The notes under the pieces are model-generated. The model saw nothing but the letters and a program-made list of their open reading frames with translations. It searched no databases and was not told the origin of the DNA. The position numbers were made by a program, and so were the translations under genes. Of a stretch of DNA of 64,000 nucleotides, positions 9,634-19,977 are shown in pieces. Position 1 is the stretch's first letter. Each line of letters starts with the position of its first letter. Source of the stretch: Papiliotrema nemorosa (lineage: Eukaryota > Basidiomycota > Tremellomycetes > Tremellales > Rhynchogastremaceae). The stretch covers positions 248,001 to 312,000 of the forward strand of contig JASKOT010000009.1 in assembly GCA_032158125.1 (NCBI GenBank). Reading direction: 5' to 3'.

Positions 9634-12600
9634 ATGCCCGCGCCATCCGACCGCATACTCGATCAACCACGCGCTTCCGATTCTCACCGATTCACCACTG
9701 CAGCGCCTAGACGAAGAGCCTCAGATGGATCTCACGATGCCCGCGGTGGAGCCAAGGGAGCGGCACAACACAAGAGGGCCTCGACTGGGAGGAACTCTTT
9801 ATCCTCGTCTCAGGGGAGTACGAGTCCGAACAAGAGTAGTAGAAGTCAGCTTGTCGACCATGCAGTCTACCTACTCGCTGACGTTCAGCTCAACCGCTGA
9901 GAAGAGGTGATGCATGTTTGATGTGCCGAGCAAAGAAATTGGTACGTGACCACTTTGGTGATCTGGCCATTCGGCTAATGTGGCAGAAATGTTCAGCAAC
10001 GAAACCCTCTTGCGACCAATGTACAAAGAGGTCAGACCGCTGCATCTACGATGCGATCAGACCCGCTTCTAGAGTTGAGAAACTCGAAAAGAAGCTGGCG
10101 GAGATGGAGGAGCAGGAACTGCAAGCAGTCGCAGAGTCTCGACGCAAATCGACAGGCAGCGCATTGGGTCTCACTCGAATATCACCCATCCAACCTGGCC
10201 CGAGCAAGTTGGCCCCTACTCCTGCTCCACCTGTTTCGACTCCATTGGGCTTGAACCTGTTCCCATTTCAATCTGCTCAGCAGCTCTTTTCCCACTCGCA
10301 CCCCTCTCATCCGGCATCAATGTCTTCCATACCTCGACTGCCGAACATCCCAACGCCAAATACCCAACCTGCACCGTGGCCTTGGCAGATGGCGTCTACT
10401 CCCAACTTCACCCCAATGTTCCCAACTACAGACCCATTATCATCAACGCCAACCACGTCCACGATGCCCTGGGCATTGTTGTCCTCCACCAACGATATCT
10501 CAACCGCATCACCCTTTTGGAACCCAAGTCGCCCTCCAACATCACCCGAAATCGCATTCGACGACCTGCGTCCGTCCTCCTCGGCCGCAACCTCCCAAGC
10601 AGCCATGACGCCCAACGCCATCGATCCGAACATAACCCTACTGCCCACCAACTATCCCCTCCCTCCCCAACCTGCCTTTGTCCCCGCCACCGACCCCTGT
10701 CGCACAGCTTCCACCTTGGGAATCATCCCTGAAGTCTCGACGAAACCAGACTATCTAGGCGATCTCACCACTCCAATGTTATCCAACACTTCTTCATCCT
10801 CTTCATCGACATATCAACCTCAACCACCCTCCTTTTCCTTTTTCGGCAACAATACTTCACCTTCATCGCCTCTGTCGTTTTTCCCCATTGAAGAAAAAGA
10901 TATATCTCAATCTGCTAGAGAATACTTGTATGTAGATCCTTGGTTGTACCTAGACGCCGTGTATTCCGTGTGCTGATGCATCGTTCTTCTCTCTGTGTAT
11001 ATCCGTCCCTCCTTCCCATCTTTGCATTCGAAACGCAGGATCGATCTCTACTTTTCAAGCGAAATCCAAGGTCAAGGTCAGCCTACTCAGCCTCTAGGAA
11101 GCTCGATCAGCGTCAAAGGTATATCCGGAATGGATCAAGATCAATTCAAAGCGAGGTGTCGTCTCACCAGGAGTCTTAGACCTCACCCATCTTTGATCTT
11201 CACCATGGTATGTTGTCCGCCACCCGGGCAGACGACTGACGACAGTTTACCATCGCCGCTTCAAACTCTTACATTCCCGCTGTGAGGGGATTGACGGAAC
11301 CGTTACTCCTCATTGCCAATCAGAAGCTTGACGAGGCAATAGCGGGACAAGATAGGTTGATGGATGTGATGGAAGCGATGAGATTGTTGGGCGGGTGGAT
11401 GATCAGTCGCGAGAGGGGTTTAGAAGGTCATTTGATGTTCTCCAGAGCGATGGCGTGAGTGATAAGTCCTCATTCGATCGGGTGTTTTCCTCCTAGCCCT
11501 CGAGTGTGAATGACTGATGAGAAGCTGATGGGCAGTCTCGCTATGGCGTGCGAGCTTCACATGATCGAGACATCACATCATGCCGAGAAGCAAAAATGGG
11601 AAATTCTGGGTGCTCCCAAGGACTCAGCAGAACTCGGAGAGCGCATTCACGCATTGTAAGTAGGCTTCGACCTCGAGACGTCAGGCTTTCTTGATAGTGA
11701 AGTGGGATCGTGATAAGCTGATGGCTTCAGTTGGAACCTCTGGATCACTGAAAAGACGGCATCGCTGGTATCAGATTTCCCAGCTTTGATCCAGGATCAT
11801 CAGATATCCACGCCGCTACCTCTCCCACGGGAAGATTACCTATCAACTCCACACTACGCGTCTTCCTCGCAAAGGGGCAAGACCATTGGGGACTTGTACG
11901 AGACCACCGATGGTCTGCAATATCCAGACTACCCTTTGTGAGAGAAATCTATGCTCTGATACGACGCCGGTTGACCACAGGGCGGTGAGAATTATCAGCT
12001 TGCATCTTTTATGCAGGGCGAGAGGGTTGAAGCACGAACCGATAGAAGGGAATTCGCCTTATACTCGTGTAAAACGAACTGCAGGAAGCAATAATGCCAT
12101 TCACCACTCGGAAGGTTCCCTCGCTAGTCGAGATGCTCCCGTGGCTTATCGGCAAATCATGGGTGCTATAGCTGTCCTGGAGCAGTCCTTGCCGGACAAG
12201 TTTAGAATGGTTACGGGTCCGGACGGGAGGTTGAACTGGGACGAAGTGGAATCTCCCTTGATTGTGGGTCCAATGTCGAGCTCTACTGTCAGGTTGGAGC
12301 AGAGATTGACCTAGTAGCACCTCGCCCTACTCGGTGCAAGATTGTTGCTGCACGACCCACAAGGCGACACGAGGCATTTGGAAAGCGCAATGATCTCAGC
12401 GAAACAGGTCGAAAAGGTGTTTATGTCTTACCTCCCTTTATTGGGAGGTTACACTGCTCCGGTCTTCTCGCCCTCGGTGTATATCAAGCAGGAACCTATG
12501 AGTATACCCCTCAAGAGCCCCAGTATGGGTCTAGGTGGCGGTCTGGGAGGCAAGAAGATGATGGATCTGGACGGATTAGGGGCAGTAGGATGATGGGCGA

Positions 12601-12958
12601 TCGAGGGGTTCGTTCGGTGTTCTAGGACGTTAAGGGTACAAGGACAAGAAATCGGTCAGTCTTAAGGTTCCCCCTTTGTTCATCTCTCGGTTATTTGTGC
12701 GGGTGATTGTGATTGATACCTCCCTTGTATCCGTGGGCGAGATCACTGACGGGTAGAAGCGGATAAAGCCCTGCGACACGCTAAAAGTCTACTGGATATT
12801 TTACGACAAGTCAAGGGAATCTCACCCATCTCGTATGTCCCCTGGTGTCCCGAGTCACTTAAACTTTTTTTGGTGATGTTCGGGGCGGGGGTAGGATGGA
12901 CGCTGATTGTAGACACAAATTGGACAAGATTGAAGAAACGATCACGATGATGATTTGA
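9634..12958 (+). CDS. Zn2Cys6 (Gal4-type) fungal transcription factor
   Basis: After an N-terminal Ser/Arg-rich segment, two exons join to give the binuclear zinc cluster DACLMCRAKKLKC...CDQC...C with spacing C-x2-C-x6-C-x6-C-x2-C-x6-C. It is followed by a short coiled coil (RVEKLEKKLAEMEEQE). A long Pro/Ser/Thr-rich region comes next, then the fungal middle homology region (REYLIDLYF, HPSLIFTM, LLLIANQKLDEAI, LLGGWMISRERG, SLAMACELHM, LLGARLLLHDPQ). This is a nuclear DNA-binding regulator; targets are unknown. An intron ending ...TTGACCTAGTAG, starting near 12261, removes two in-frame stops. Coding-like exons at about 12759-12838 and 12914-12958 (ADKALRHAKSLLDILRQV, then HKLDKIEETITMM) lie beyond an in-frame TGA at 12591-12593. 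I include them, but the join is uncertain. The start could instead be the mini-exon at 9172. Confidence 0.85.
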
Positions 12959-13441
12959 CGAAATGACTACGAGAGCGATGCTGAGGATGAACTGTATTTA
13001 TGCGACCGAGAAGGGACGTTCTCCGCCACGAGGTGGTATGTACAATACTCATCATGGGTCTCTCGGCTGCGCAGAGGCATAAGACGACGACGCGATGTTG
13101 ATAGAAGACGTTCTGTATACAAGCATGATCACAGGATCGAGGAGTATCGGTCAAAAGTAGTACGAGGGTACGATGTATGCATAGGCAGGACCTGATGCAT
13201 GACTGTTCCTTTCACTACTACATGACTCCATGAAGCACAATGTCACTTGTACTATCCCACTCCTGATATATCCTTCTCGATCCCCATGTCCCACTCCGCC
13301 AGTGGGCCATCTTTTCAGTGCCAAACCTTGAGCTAGAATACAATGATCAGAATAAAAGATGACAACTCTCCCAGGCATCCAACCTTCTCCAGCATCCAGA
13401 TCTCTTCCCCATTCCAGCTCCAGTACCCGCGAAGGACTGCC
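12959..13441. other. Tail-to-tail intergenic region
   Basis: About 480 bases separate the 3' ends of the transcription factor and CAF1. Small open frames on the minus strand have no motif or splice support. I see only 3' untranslated sequence. Confidence 0.5.
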
Positions 13442-14693
13442 CTAGTACGGTTTCTCGTTGGCTAATAGTCCAGCGGTTCCACCTTGATGAGGCGATACTT
13501 TGCCATGCCGACCTGATGAAAAGCCATACAGGTAGTTTCTACCATGAGCTCTTAGCTATGATGTCCCAAAAGGAGTGGGAGGGTGTGATTGCTTACTTGT
13601 AATAATCGTCATCTAGATTACTATCGAAATAGGTATCGCGTATCCTGAAGAACACCGAAGCGGTCAAGAGCGAATCGCTCCCTGCTTGATGTTGTGGTCC
13701 TATACGTGCGAGCTGGATATCAGCACATATCCAAATCTCAATCACTGGGAAACCGATAAGAACGTGGGGCTTGGACAGGCGGGATATAGTAGACCACACT
13801 CACCCCCAGAGATTCTGCGATTTCCTGCAATCCACCACGTAGCGTCCTCACTGATCGGACGACGTGTTTTATGTCGTATATGCAAGGGAACCAGAGGAAC
13901 AACAGGTCGAAAAATGCATTCTCGTCGACGGGGAGGGGCTCGCACGTGAGGATCTTGAGGAGATATCCAAAGTCGTACCCTCTACAACATCAGCTCGGCC
14001 CCCTCAGCTGGAAAGAAACAAAGGGACAAGGTGGGAAAAGACCTACGAATGGAAAGAGATCCATTTGACATTATCGAATAACACCAACCCAGAGGTGATC
14101 AACAATTCTCCGAAATATTCCACATCGATCCCATCCTCTTCGTTCCTCTTGAAATCTATCCCTGAATTCTTCAACAGTTCAATGGAATCCGGAGCGTACA
14201 TGTCGTCCGAGAGATTAAACTGGAAATTGAATTGCCACGTTGCGTTTTCTGGACTTTTACCATGTTCGTCGCAGACCGTGATACCTAGTTGAATGATTCG
14301 TAGCATGTCGACATTACATCTCATCGTTTGGAAGTGATAATCTGATCCTGTCTTGAAGTTTCCTATAGGTCGAGCGACGATTCCCGGGAATTCAGTGTCC
14401 TACACATCAGCCCTCGTCGCTCCATTGTTGCTCCTCTGTGTTTCCGGCAGGCAGCAAGAACATCAGGTCGTGTAGTATGATTTGGAACTCACCATGGAAA
14501 CATAAGGGTACTGATCTATTGCTGCGCGTAACGCTGCAAATTCGGATTCGAGGTTATCGGCCCAAACCTAACATCAACATCTTGCTCCTCTTACAGGCGC
14601 CGCTTGATCCCTCCACTTCTTAACACGTACCTCACGTATACCTGCGTCTTTCGGCGGTGATCTTGTCCTGTTGGGATGCCGTATCGTTGCCAT
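13442..14693 (-). CDS. CAF1: CCR4-NOT complex deadenylase CAF1/POP2
   Basis: Spliced exons give MATIRHPNRTRSPP, then VSMDTEFPGIVARPIGNFK, SDYHFQTMRCNVDML, MYAPDSIELL, GLVLFDNVKWISFHSGYDFG, YLLKILT, FPCIYDIKHV and IGPQHQAGSDSLLT, ending LLANEKPY. This is the whole RNase D-fold (DEDD) catalytic subunit that shortens mRNA poly(A) tails in the cytoplasm. The acidic residues of the DEDD set are visible in MDTEF, GYDFG and GSDSLLT. Six exons, all with in-phase joins; the last acceptor completes a Lys codon before NYLYGFSSG. Length is close to other fungal orthologues. It is divergent from the myosin gene with 229 bases between start codons. Identification is very secure. Confidence 0.95.
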
Positions 14694-14774
14694 GGTGTCG
14701 GTCTGATTGGAGGGAGGTTGCAAGAAAGGGAGTGTATAGGGGGGGTGTAGGTTGAGTTGCAGGTCGAGATTCGC

Positions 14775-14780
14775 CACGTG
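14775..14780. promoter_or_regulatory. CACGTG E-box between CAF1 and myosin-I genes
   Basis: A CACGTG hexamer followed by a run of C lies 82 bases upstream of the CAF1 start and about 140 bases upstream of the myosin start. Motif match only. Confidence 0.35.
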
Positions 14781-14922
14781 GTCCCCCCCATTTTTGATCC
14801 CGCTTCCCCCCTCCCCTCCCCTTCGGCCTGTGCTTCCTGCGTCATCCCACACAGCGACCACCATCCCAATCTATCTCTATCACTGCTTTGTGCATACCAC
14901 TCCGACGCCCATTCCATACATC

Positions 14923-17900
14923 ATGGTGAATTACAGCTTCCCTTTGTGAAGATCTAGCTAACATCCAGGCGCCGTCGAAGAAAGCAGGAATGAAGGGGAA
15001 GATGGGAGGTCTCCTCGGAGGTGGAGGAGGGGGTGCAGCCTCTTCAGCTGGTACAAAGGGCGCAAAGATTTCCAAAGTGAGTCTCGGGTGTATCTCTGCC
15101 GATCATTGTGCTTATACATAGGCCGACTGGTCTGAAGGGTTTAGGAAGAAGAAATCAGCAGGTGTACCGGATATGACATTGTTGAGTACCATCACCAACG
15201 ATGAGATCAACAAGAATCTCAAAGATCGATTCAACAACCAAGAGATCTACGCAAGTCTAACCATTCATCATGGCTGTGGATCTCACTGACGGGTAGACTT
15301 ACATTGCCCATGTGTTGATCTCGGTCAACCCTTTCCGGGATCTCGGTATATACACTGAAGAAACCCTCAACTCGTATCGTAACAAGAACCGACTAGAAAT
15401 GCCCCCTCACGTATTCGCAGTGGCCGAAAGTGCGTATTACAAGATGATCAATGAGAAGGAGAATCAATGTGTGATCATCTCGGGAGAAAGTGGAGCGGGG
15501 AAAACGGAAGCTGCGAAACGGATCATGCAGTATATAGCTGCTGTCAGTGCGGATTCGGGGGCTGCAGCTGGAGGAGGAGGAATCGAGGGGATCAAAGAGA
15601 TGGTCTTGGCCACAAATCCCTTGTTGGAGAGTTTTGGATGCGCCAAGACGCTGAGGAATGATAATTCGTCTAGACATGTGAGTGTCGTGGTAGCCCGACT
15701 GGACGTGACTGTAGAGCGGTGCTGACGAAGCAGGGGAAATACCTGGAGATCATGTTCAATGGACTAGGTCAGCCTGTTGGAGCACAAATTACCAACTACT
15801 TGCTGGAAAAGGTCAGTCGCCACGAACATTGTTAGTCCTCAAGCTGAGAGCCAGAACCGTGTAGTCGGCCAGATCCGAGATGAGCGAGATTTCCACATTT
15901 TCTATCAGTTTACAAAAGGAGCTAGTCCGGAGCAGAAAGGTCAGCTGGCGGGTTCATTTTGCTGATAAAGCTGACCATGCAGAGGCCTTCGGTTTGCAAG
16001 GTCCAGAGGCGTATATCTACACCAGCCGGAGTAGATGTCTCGACGTAAGGAGTATAAGCGACGAGTCGGACTTCCAAGAGACACTGGTGAGCATCTATAC
16101 AGTGTCTTCTGAAAGATAGCTGACCAAAAGCGAGCAATGAATGTCATTGGATTGTCGGCAGACGAGCAAGATTCCATCTTTCGAGTTTTAGCGACAATCC
16201 TTTGGCTGGGCAACATCGAGTTTGTCGAGGGAGACGACGGAAACGCGACATTTGCAGATGCGGGGGTCACAGACTTTGCGGCCTATTTGATGGAAGTGCA
16301 ACCGGCCTCTCTGCAAAAGTCATTATTGACTCGGATCATGGAGACGAGTCGAGGAGGTCGTCGAGGTGAGACAAGCGCACCTTCAATTCTATTAAGCTCA
16401 TTGGCAGGATCGGTATATGAGGTACCTCAGAATGTCGCTCAGGCATCGTCAGGTCGAGATGCCCTAGCCAAGGCTTTGTGAGCTGCTATCTACCTCGTTT
16501 TTTCCAAGCTCATCGCAGATACAATAATCTCTTTGAATGGATCGTCAGTCGTGTCAATGTGTCGATGAAACCGAGAGAGGCATCGCAGTTCGTCATCGGA
16601 GTTTTGGATATCTAGTGAGCTGCGTCCATCATCCTTGGTCGCCTCAGCTTACTGGCAGCGGTTTCGAAATCTTCCAGGACAACAGTTTCGAACAGCTGTG
16701 TATCAACTATGTCAACGAAAAGCTCCAACAAATCTTCATCGAGCTCACCCTTAAAGCAGAGCAGGAAGAATATGTCCGAGAACAGATCAAGTGGACACCT
16801 ATCAAGTGTGAGTCGCCTTGGTACGGCTGTACATCACCTGCTCACCGCAGTCTTTGATAATGCCGTTGTGTGCGAATTGATCGAGGGGAAGCGACCAGCC
16901 GGAATCTTTGCTACGCTCAACGATGCGACAGCCACTGCTCACGCCGACCCTTCTGCCGCCGACAACTCTTTCATTCAGCGTTCCAACATGCTGTCTGCCA
17001 ACCCCAACTTTGAATCACGAGGAAACAAGTTTATGATCAAGCACTATGCTGGAGATGTGCTGTACAACGTTCCAGGAATGACCGACAAGAACAAGGATAC
17101 ATTGTCCAAGGACATTTTGACGCTCATCGAGGGGAGCAAGGATAAGTTCCTGCACACATTGTTCCCGGAAAAGGTCGATCAGGACTCGAAAAAGAGACCG
17201 CCTACCGCCGGTGACAAGATCAAGCAATCTGCCAACGATCTTGTCGCCAACCTGATGCAGTGAGCAATCACAGCTCAACGGTTCGGGTGGCAAACTCATG
17301 TGCAGGTGTCAACCCCATTATATCCGAACTATCAAACCGAATCAGAACAGGTCACCCACAGAATACGACGACAAGGCTATTCTTCATCAGATCAAATATC
17401 TCGGTCTACAGGAGAACATTAGAGTCCGACGTGCTGGTTTCGCATACCGTGCAGAGTTTTCAAAGATGATTCAGAGATTCTATCTCCTCTCCCCATCGAC
17501 ATCTTATGCCGGTGATTACATTTGGGACGGAGACGATCGATCAGGTTGCGAGAGGATATTGACGGATGCGAAGATATCAAAAGATGAATGGCAAATGGGT
17601 GTAACCAAGGCATTCATCAAGAACCCCGAGACCGTGAGCTGACTCCATCTTACAATGGCCAAGCTCACTCCACAGTTATTCTACCTCGAGGGAGAGCGAG
17701 ATAGGTACTGGCACACTATGGCTTCGCGTATCCAACGAGCATGGAGAGCCCATGTCAGGAGGAAGCACGAAGCCGCGACCAAGATTCAGCGATTCTGGAA
17801 GGATCAAAAAGAAAGCTTGGTCTATGCTAGGAAGAGAGATTACGGACATGAAGTGTATGCCGGACGGAAAGAAAGGAGGAGATTTAGTTTGTTGGGTATG

Positions 17901-19645
17901 AGGAAGTTTATGGGTGATTATCTGGATGTGGGAGGATCTTCTGCTCAGGGTGAAATGTTGAGGAATGCCGCGACGATAGCATGTGAGTACCCTTTTGTCC
18001 TTGAACAGTATAAAGTGCTCAACAGTAGCCTCGGAAACCGTTCATTTCAGTTGTCGAGCCGAATTGCTGGTATCAAAACTCGGTCGATCGTCAAAACTCA
18101 GTCCCCGATTCTTGATAATCGTCAGTTTGCAAAACCGGACTTAGGGAATCAAGCTGACCAGCAGACGGATAGAGCAGTTTACATTGTCATTTCTGCGGCC
18201 AAAGATGGTCGGGTCACCACCAGTCTGGAGAGGAAGATCCCGATAGTGACCATCCAAGGACTCTCCTTGACCAATCTGCGGGATGACTTTGTGGCTATCA
18301 ACGTCAATCCGTGTGAAGAAGGAGACCCAATCTTGACATGTGTGTTCAAGACCGAGATGTTGTGTGTCCTCTTGACACTCACGGGTGGGAATCTGAGTGT
18401 CAACATCGGTCCTTCGTAAGTTGTCGTTGCGGACACGTCGCTTTGCAAGCTGACTGGCAGTATCGATTATGCCAAGAAGAAAGATAAGCGGGCTCAGATC
18501 AAGGCACAGAGGGACGAAGCCGTCCGCGGTGATGCGACGTACAAAAGTTCTACCATACATGTGGGCTCTGGAGAGCCTGCAAATAGCGGTACGTCCCTAT
18601 TCCGAGCTAGAGGTCAAGACTAATCACGCAGTCTCGGCACCTCAGCCGCCAAGAAAACCAAAGAAGAAGAAGGCACCAAAAGCTGCGCCAGCTGGAATGG
18701 CCGGTCGATCAAACTACCGACCCGCTGCCAAACAGCTCCCAGGAGCTGCCAAACCTTCCGCTCCGGCAGCTTTGGGCAACATGCCTACTTCGACCCCTGT
18801 TTCCGCGCCTAAACCGTCACTGGGCGGTGCAGCCACAGGAGCAGCAAGGGCGGCTCCTGCTGTACCTGGGGCAGCGCGAGCTCCACCTCCACCTCCAGCG
18901 CCCCCAGCTGCGCCTGCCAGACCGGCCAAGGAGATGTACAAGGCGTTGTATAACTTTACGGGTCAAGAAGGCGAGATGAACTTGGTCAAGGGTGAAGAGG
19001 TCGAGGTGAAGGAAAAGGACGATAATGGTGAGCTGCCTAAGTTGCGGAATGTTGTACAAGAGCTGACCTTCAGGATGGTGGATGATCGTCAAGAATGGTC
19101 AAGAAGGCTGGGCTCCATCGAATTAGTGAGTCTAGGAGCTTAGCACCGAAAGGGTGATGCTAATTTCTAGCCTCAAGCTCATTGAACGAGCACCCCCACC
19201 TCCACCCGCTCCAGCGCATCGTCCGCCCCCAGCTCGACCTGCGCCGGCTGCCGCTGGTCCAGGTGGAGGGGCCGCCGCACTTGCTGCTGCGCTCAATGGC
19301 CGAGCAGGAACAGCAAACTCCTCGGGCAACAGCACACCAGCAGGATCGAGACCTAACAGTGTGATCGGCAACAAGGGCCCTGCTCCTGCACCCAAACCTA
19401 AACCCTCTATACCTGCCAAGCCGGGGGTACCTACCAAACCCGCTGTTGGCGGTGCAAAGCCGCCTGTACCGGCGGCTGCAAGGGCTGCACCTCCCCCCGT
19501 GAAACAACCGGGTCAGGTGGCGAAGCCACAGGCCGCTGGAGGACAGATGGACCTTGCTGCTGCGTGAGTAGCGATAGTAGCCGTACGATGTGATGAGCTA
19601 ATGGACAGTCTGGCGGCAAGAGTGCAGAGATCCCGAGAAGAGTGA
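14923..19645 (+). CDS. MYO1: Class I myosin (motor, TH1 tail, SH3 domain)
   Basis: The start codon is followed at once by an intron (ATG|GTGAAT), then [14 protein letters not shown]. The motor domain shows the P-loop [12 protein letters not shown], switch I-type NDNSSRHGKY and [20 protein letters not shown]. The TEDS-rule serine is intact in RRGSVYEVP, so activation by PAK-type kinases is expected. An IQ-like basic helix ([27 protein letters not shown]) leads to a lipid-binding TH1 tail, an Ala/Pro-rich TH2 region, an SH3 domain ([36 protein letters not shown]) and a Pro-rich end. The protein drives actin-based endocytosis at the plasma membrane. The last exon as spliced here ends [16 protein letters not shown], a central-type motif without the usual acidic Arp2/3-binding tail; an acidic stretch lies in another frame next to it (see findings). 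About 17 exons. Confidence 0.95.
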
Positions 19646-19977
19646 AGAAGAGGACAAGTCGAAATAAGGGGGAAGAGTACTGATTGTCTGGGAGGGGCGG
19701 TTATTCAGGTTGTAGCAGAACGGTGATTATTTCGTGATAGCCGCGGACTTGGGTATATACATAGCTTGATACCATGATGATAGCTCTGCCAGGGATATCA
19801 GGATGCATCGTTACCCAATGGCCTCTCGAGTCTGCAGTCGAAAGCGTGGGGTCTTCGGAGAAGAGCGAGAATGGACCCATGTGGAGGCACTTCAACGCTC
19901 ATCATCACCCTTATTGTGCGATCCCTTGAAGGTTGACATTGTACTCTCACTTAGAGCACGACTAGAGACAGTGTACA
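19646..19977. other. Intergenic region, myosin 3' end and peptidase promoter
   Basis: About 330 bases. No open frame of note and no clear TATA element; nothing else seen. Confidence 0.5.

Noticed and set aside
12301..12341. Apparent premature double stop (TAG TAG) in the Zn2Cys6 gene
   Set aside because: A phase-0 intron (GTGGGT donor near 12261, ending TTGACCTAGTAG) removes it and restores LALLGARLLLHDPQ, a conserved middle-homology segment.
13742..13949. Overlapping plus and minus frames near 13.8 kb
   Set aside because: They cover CAF1 exons and an intron; the correct frame encodes KILTCEPLPVDENAFFDLL and continues the deadenylase.
19132..19437. Minus-strand Ala/Gly-rich frame
   Set aside because: Shadow of the Pro/Ala-rich tail of myosin-I.
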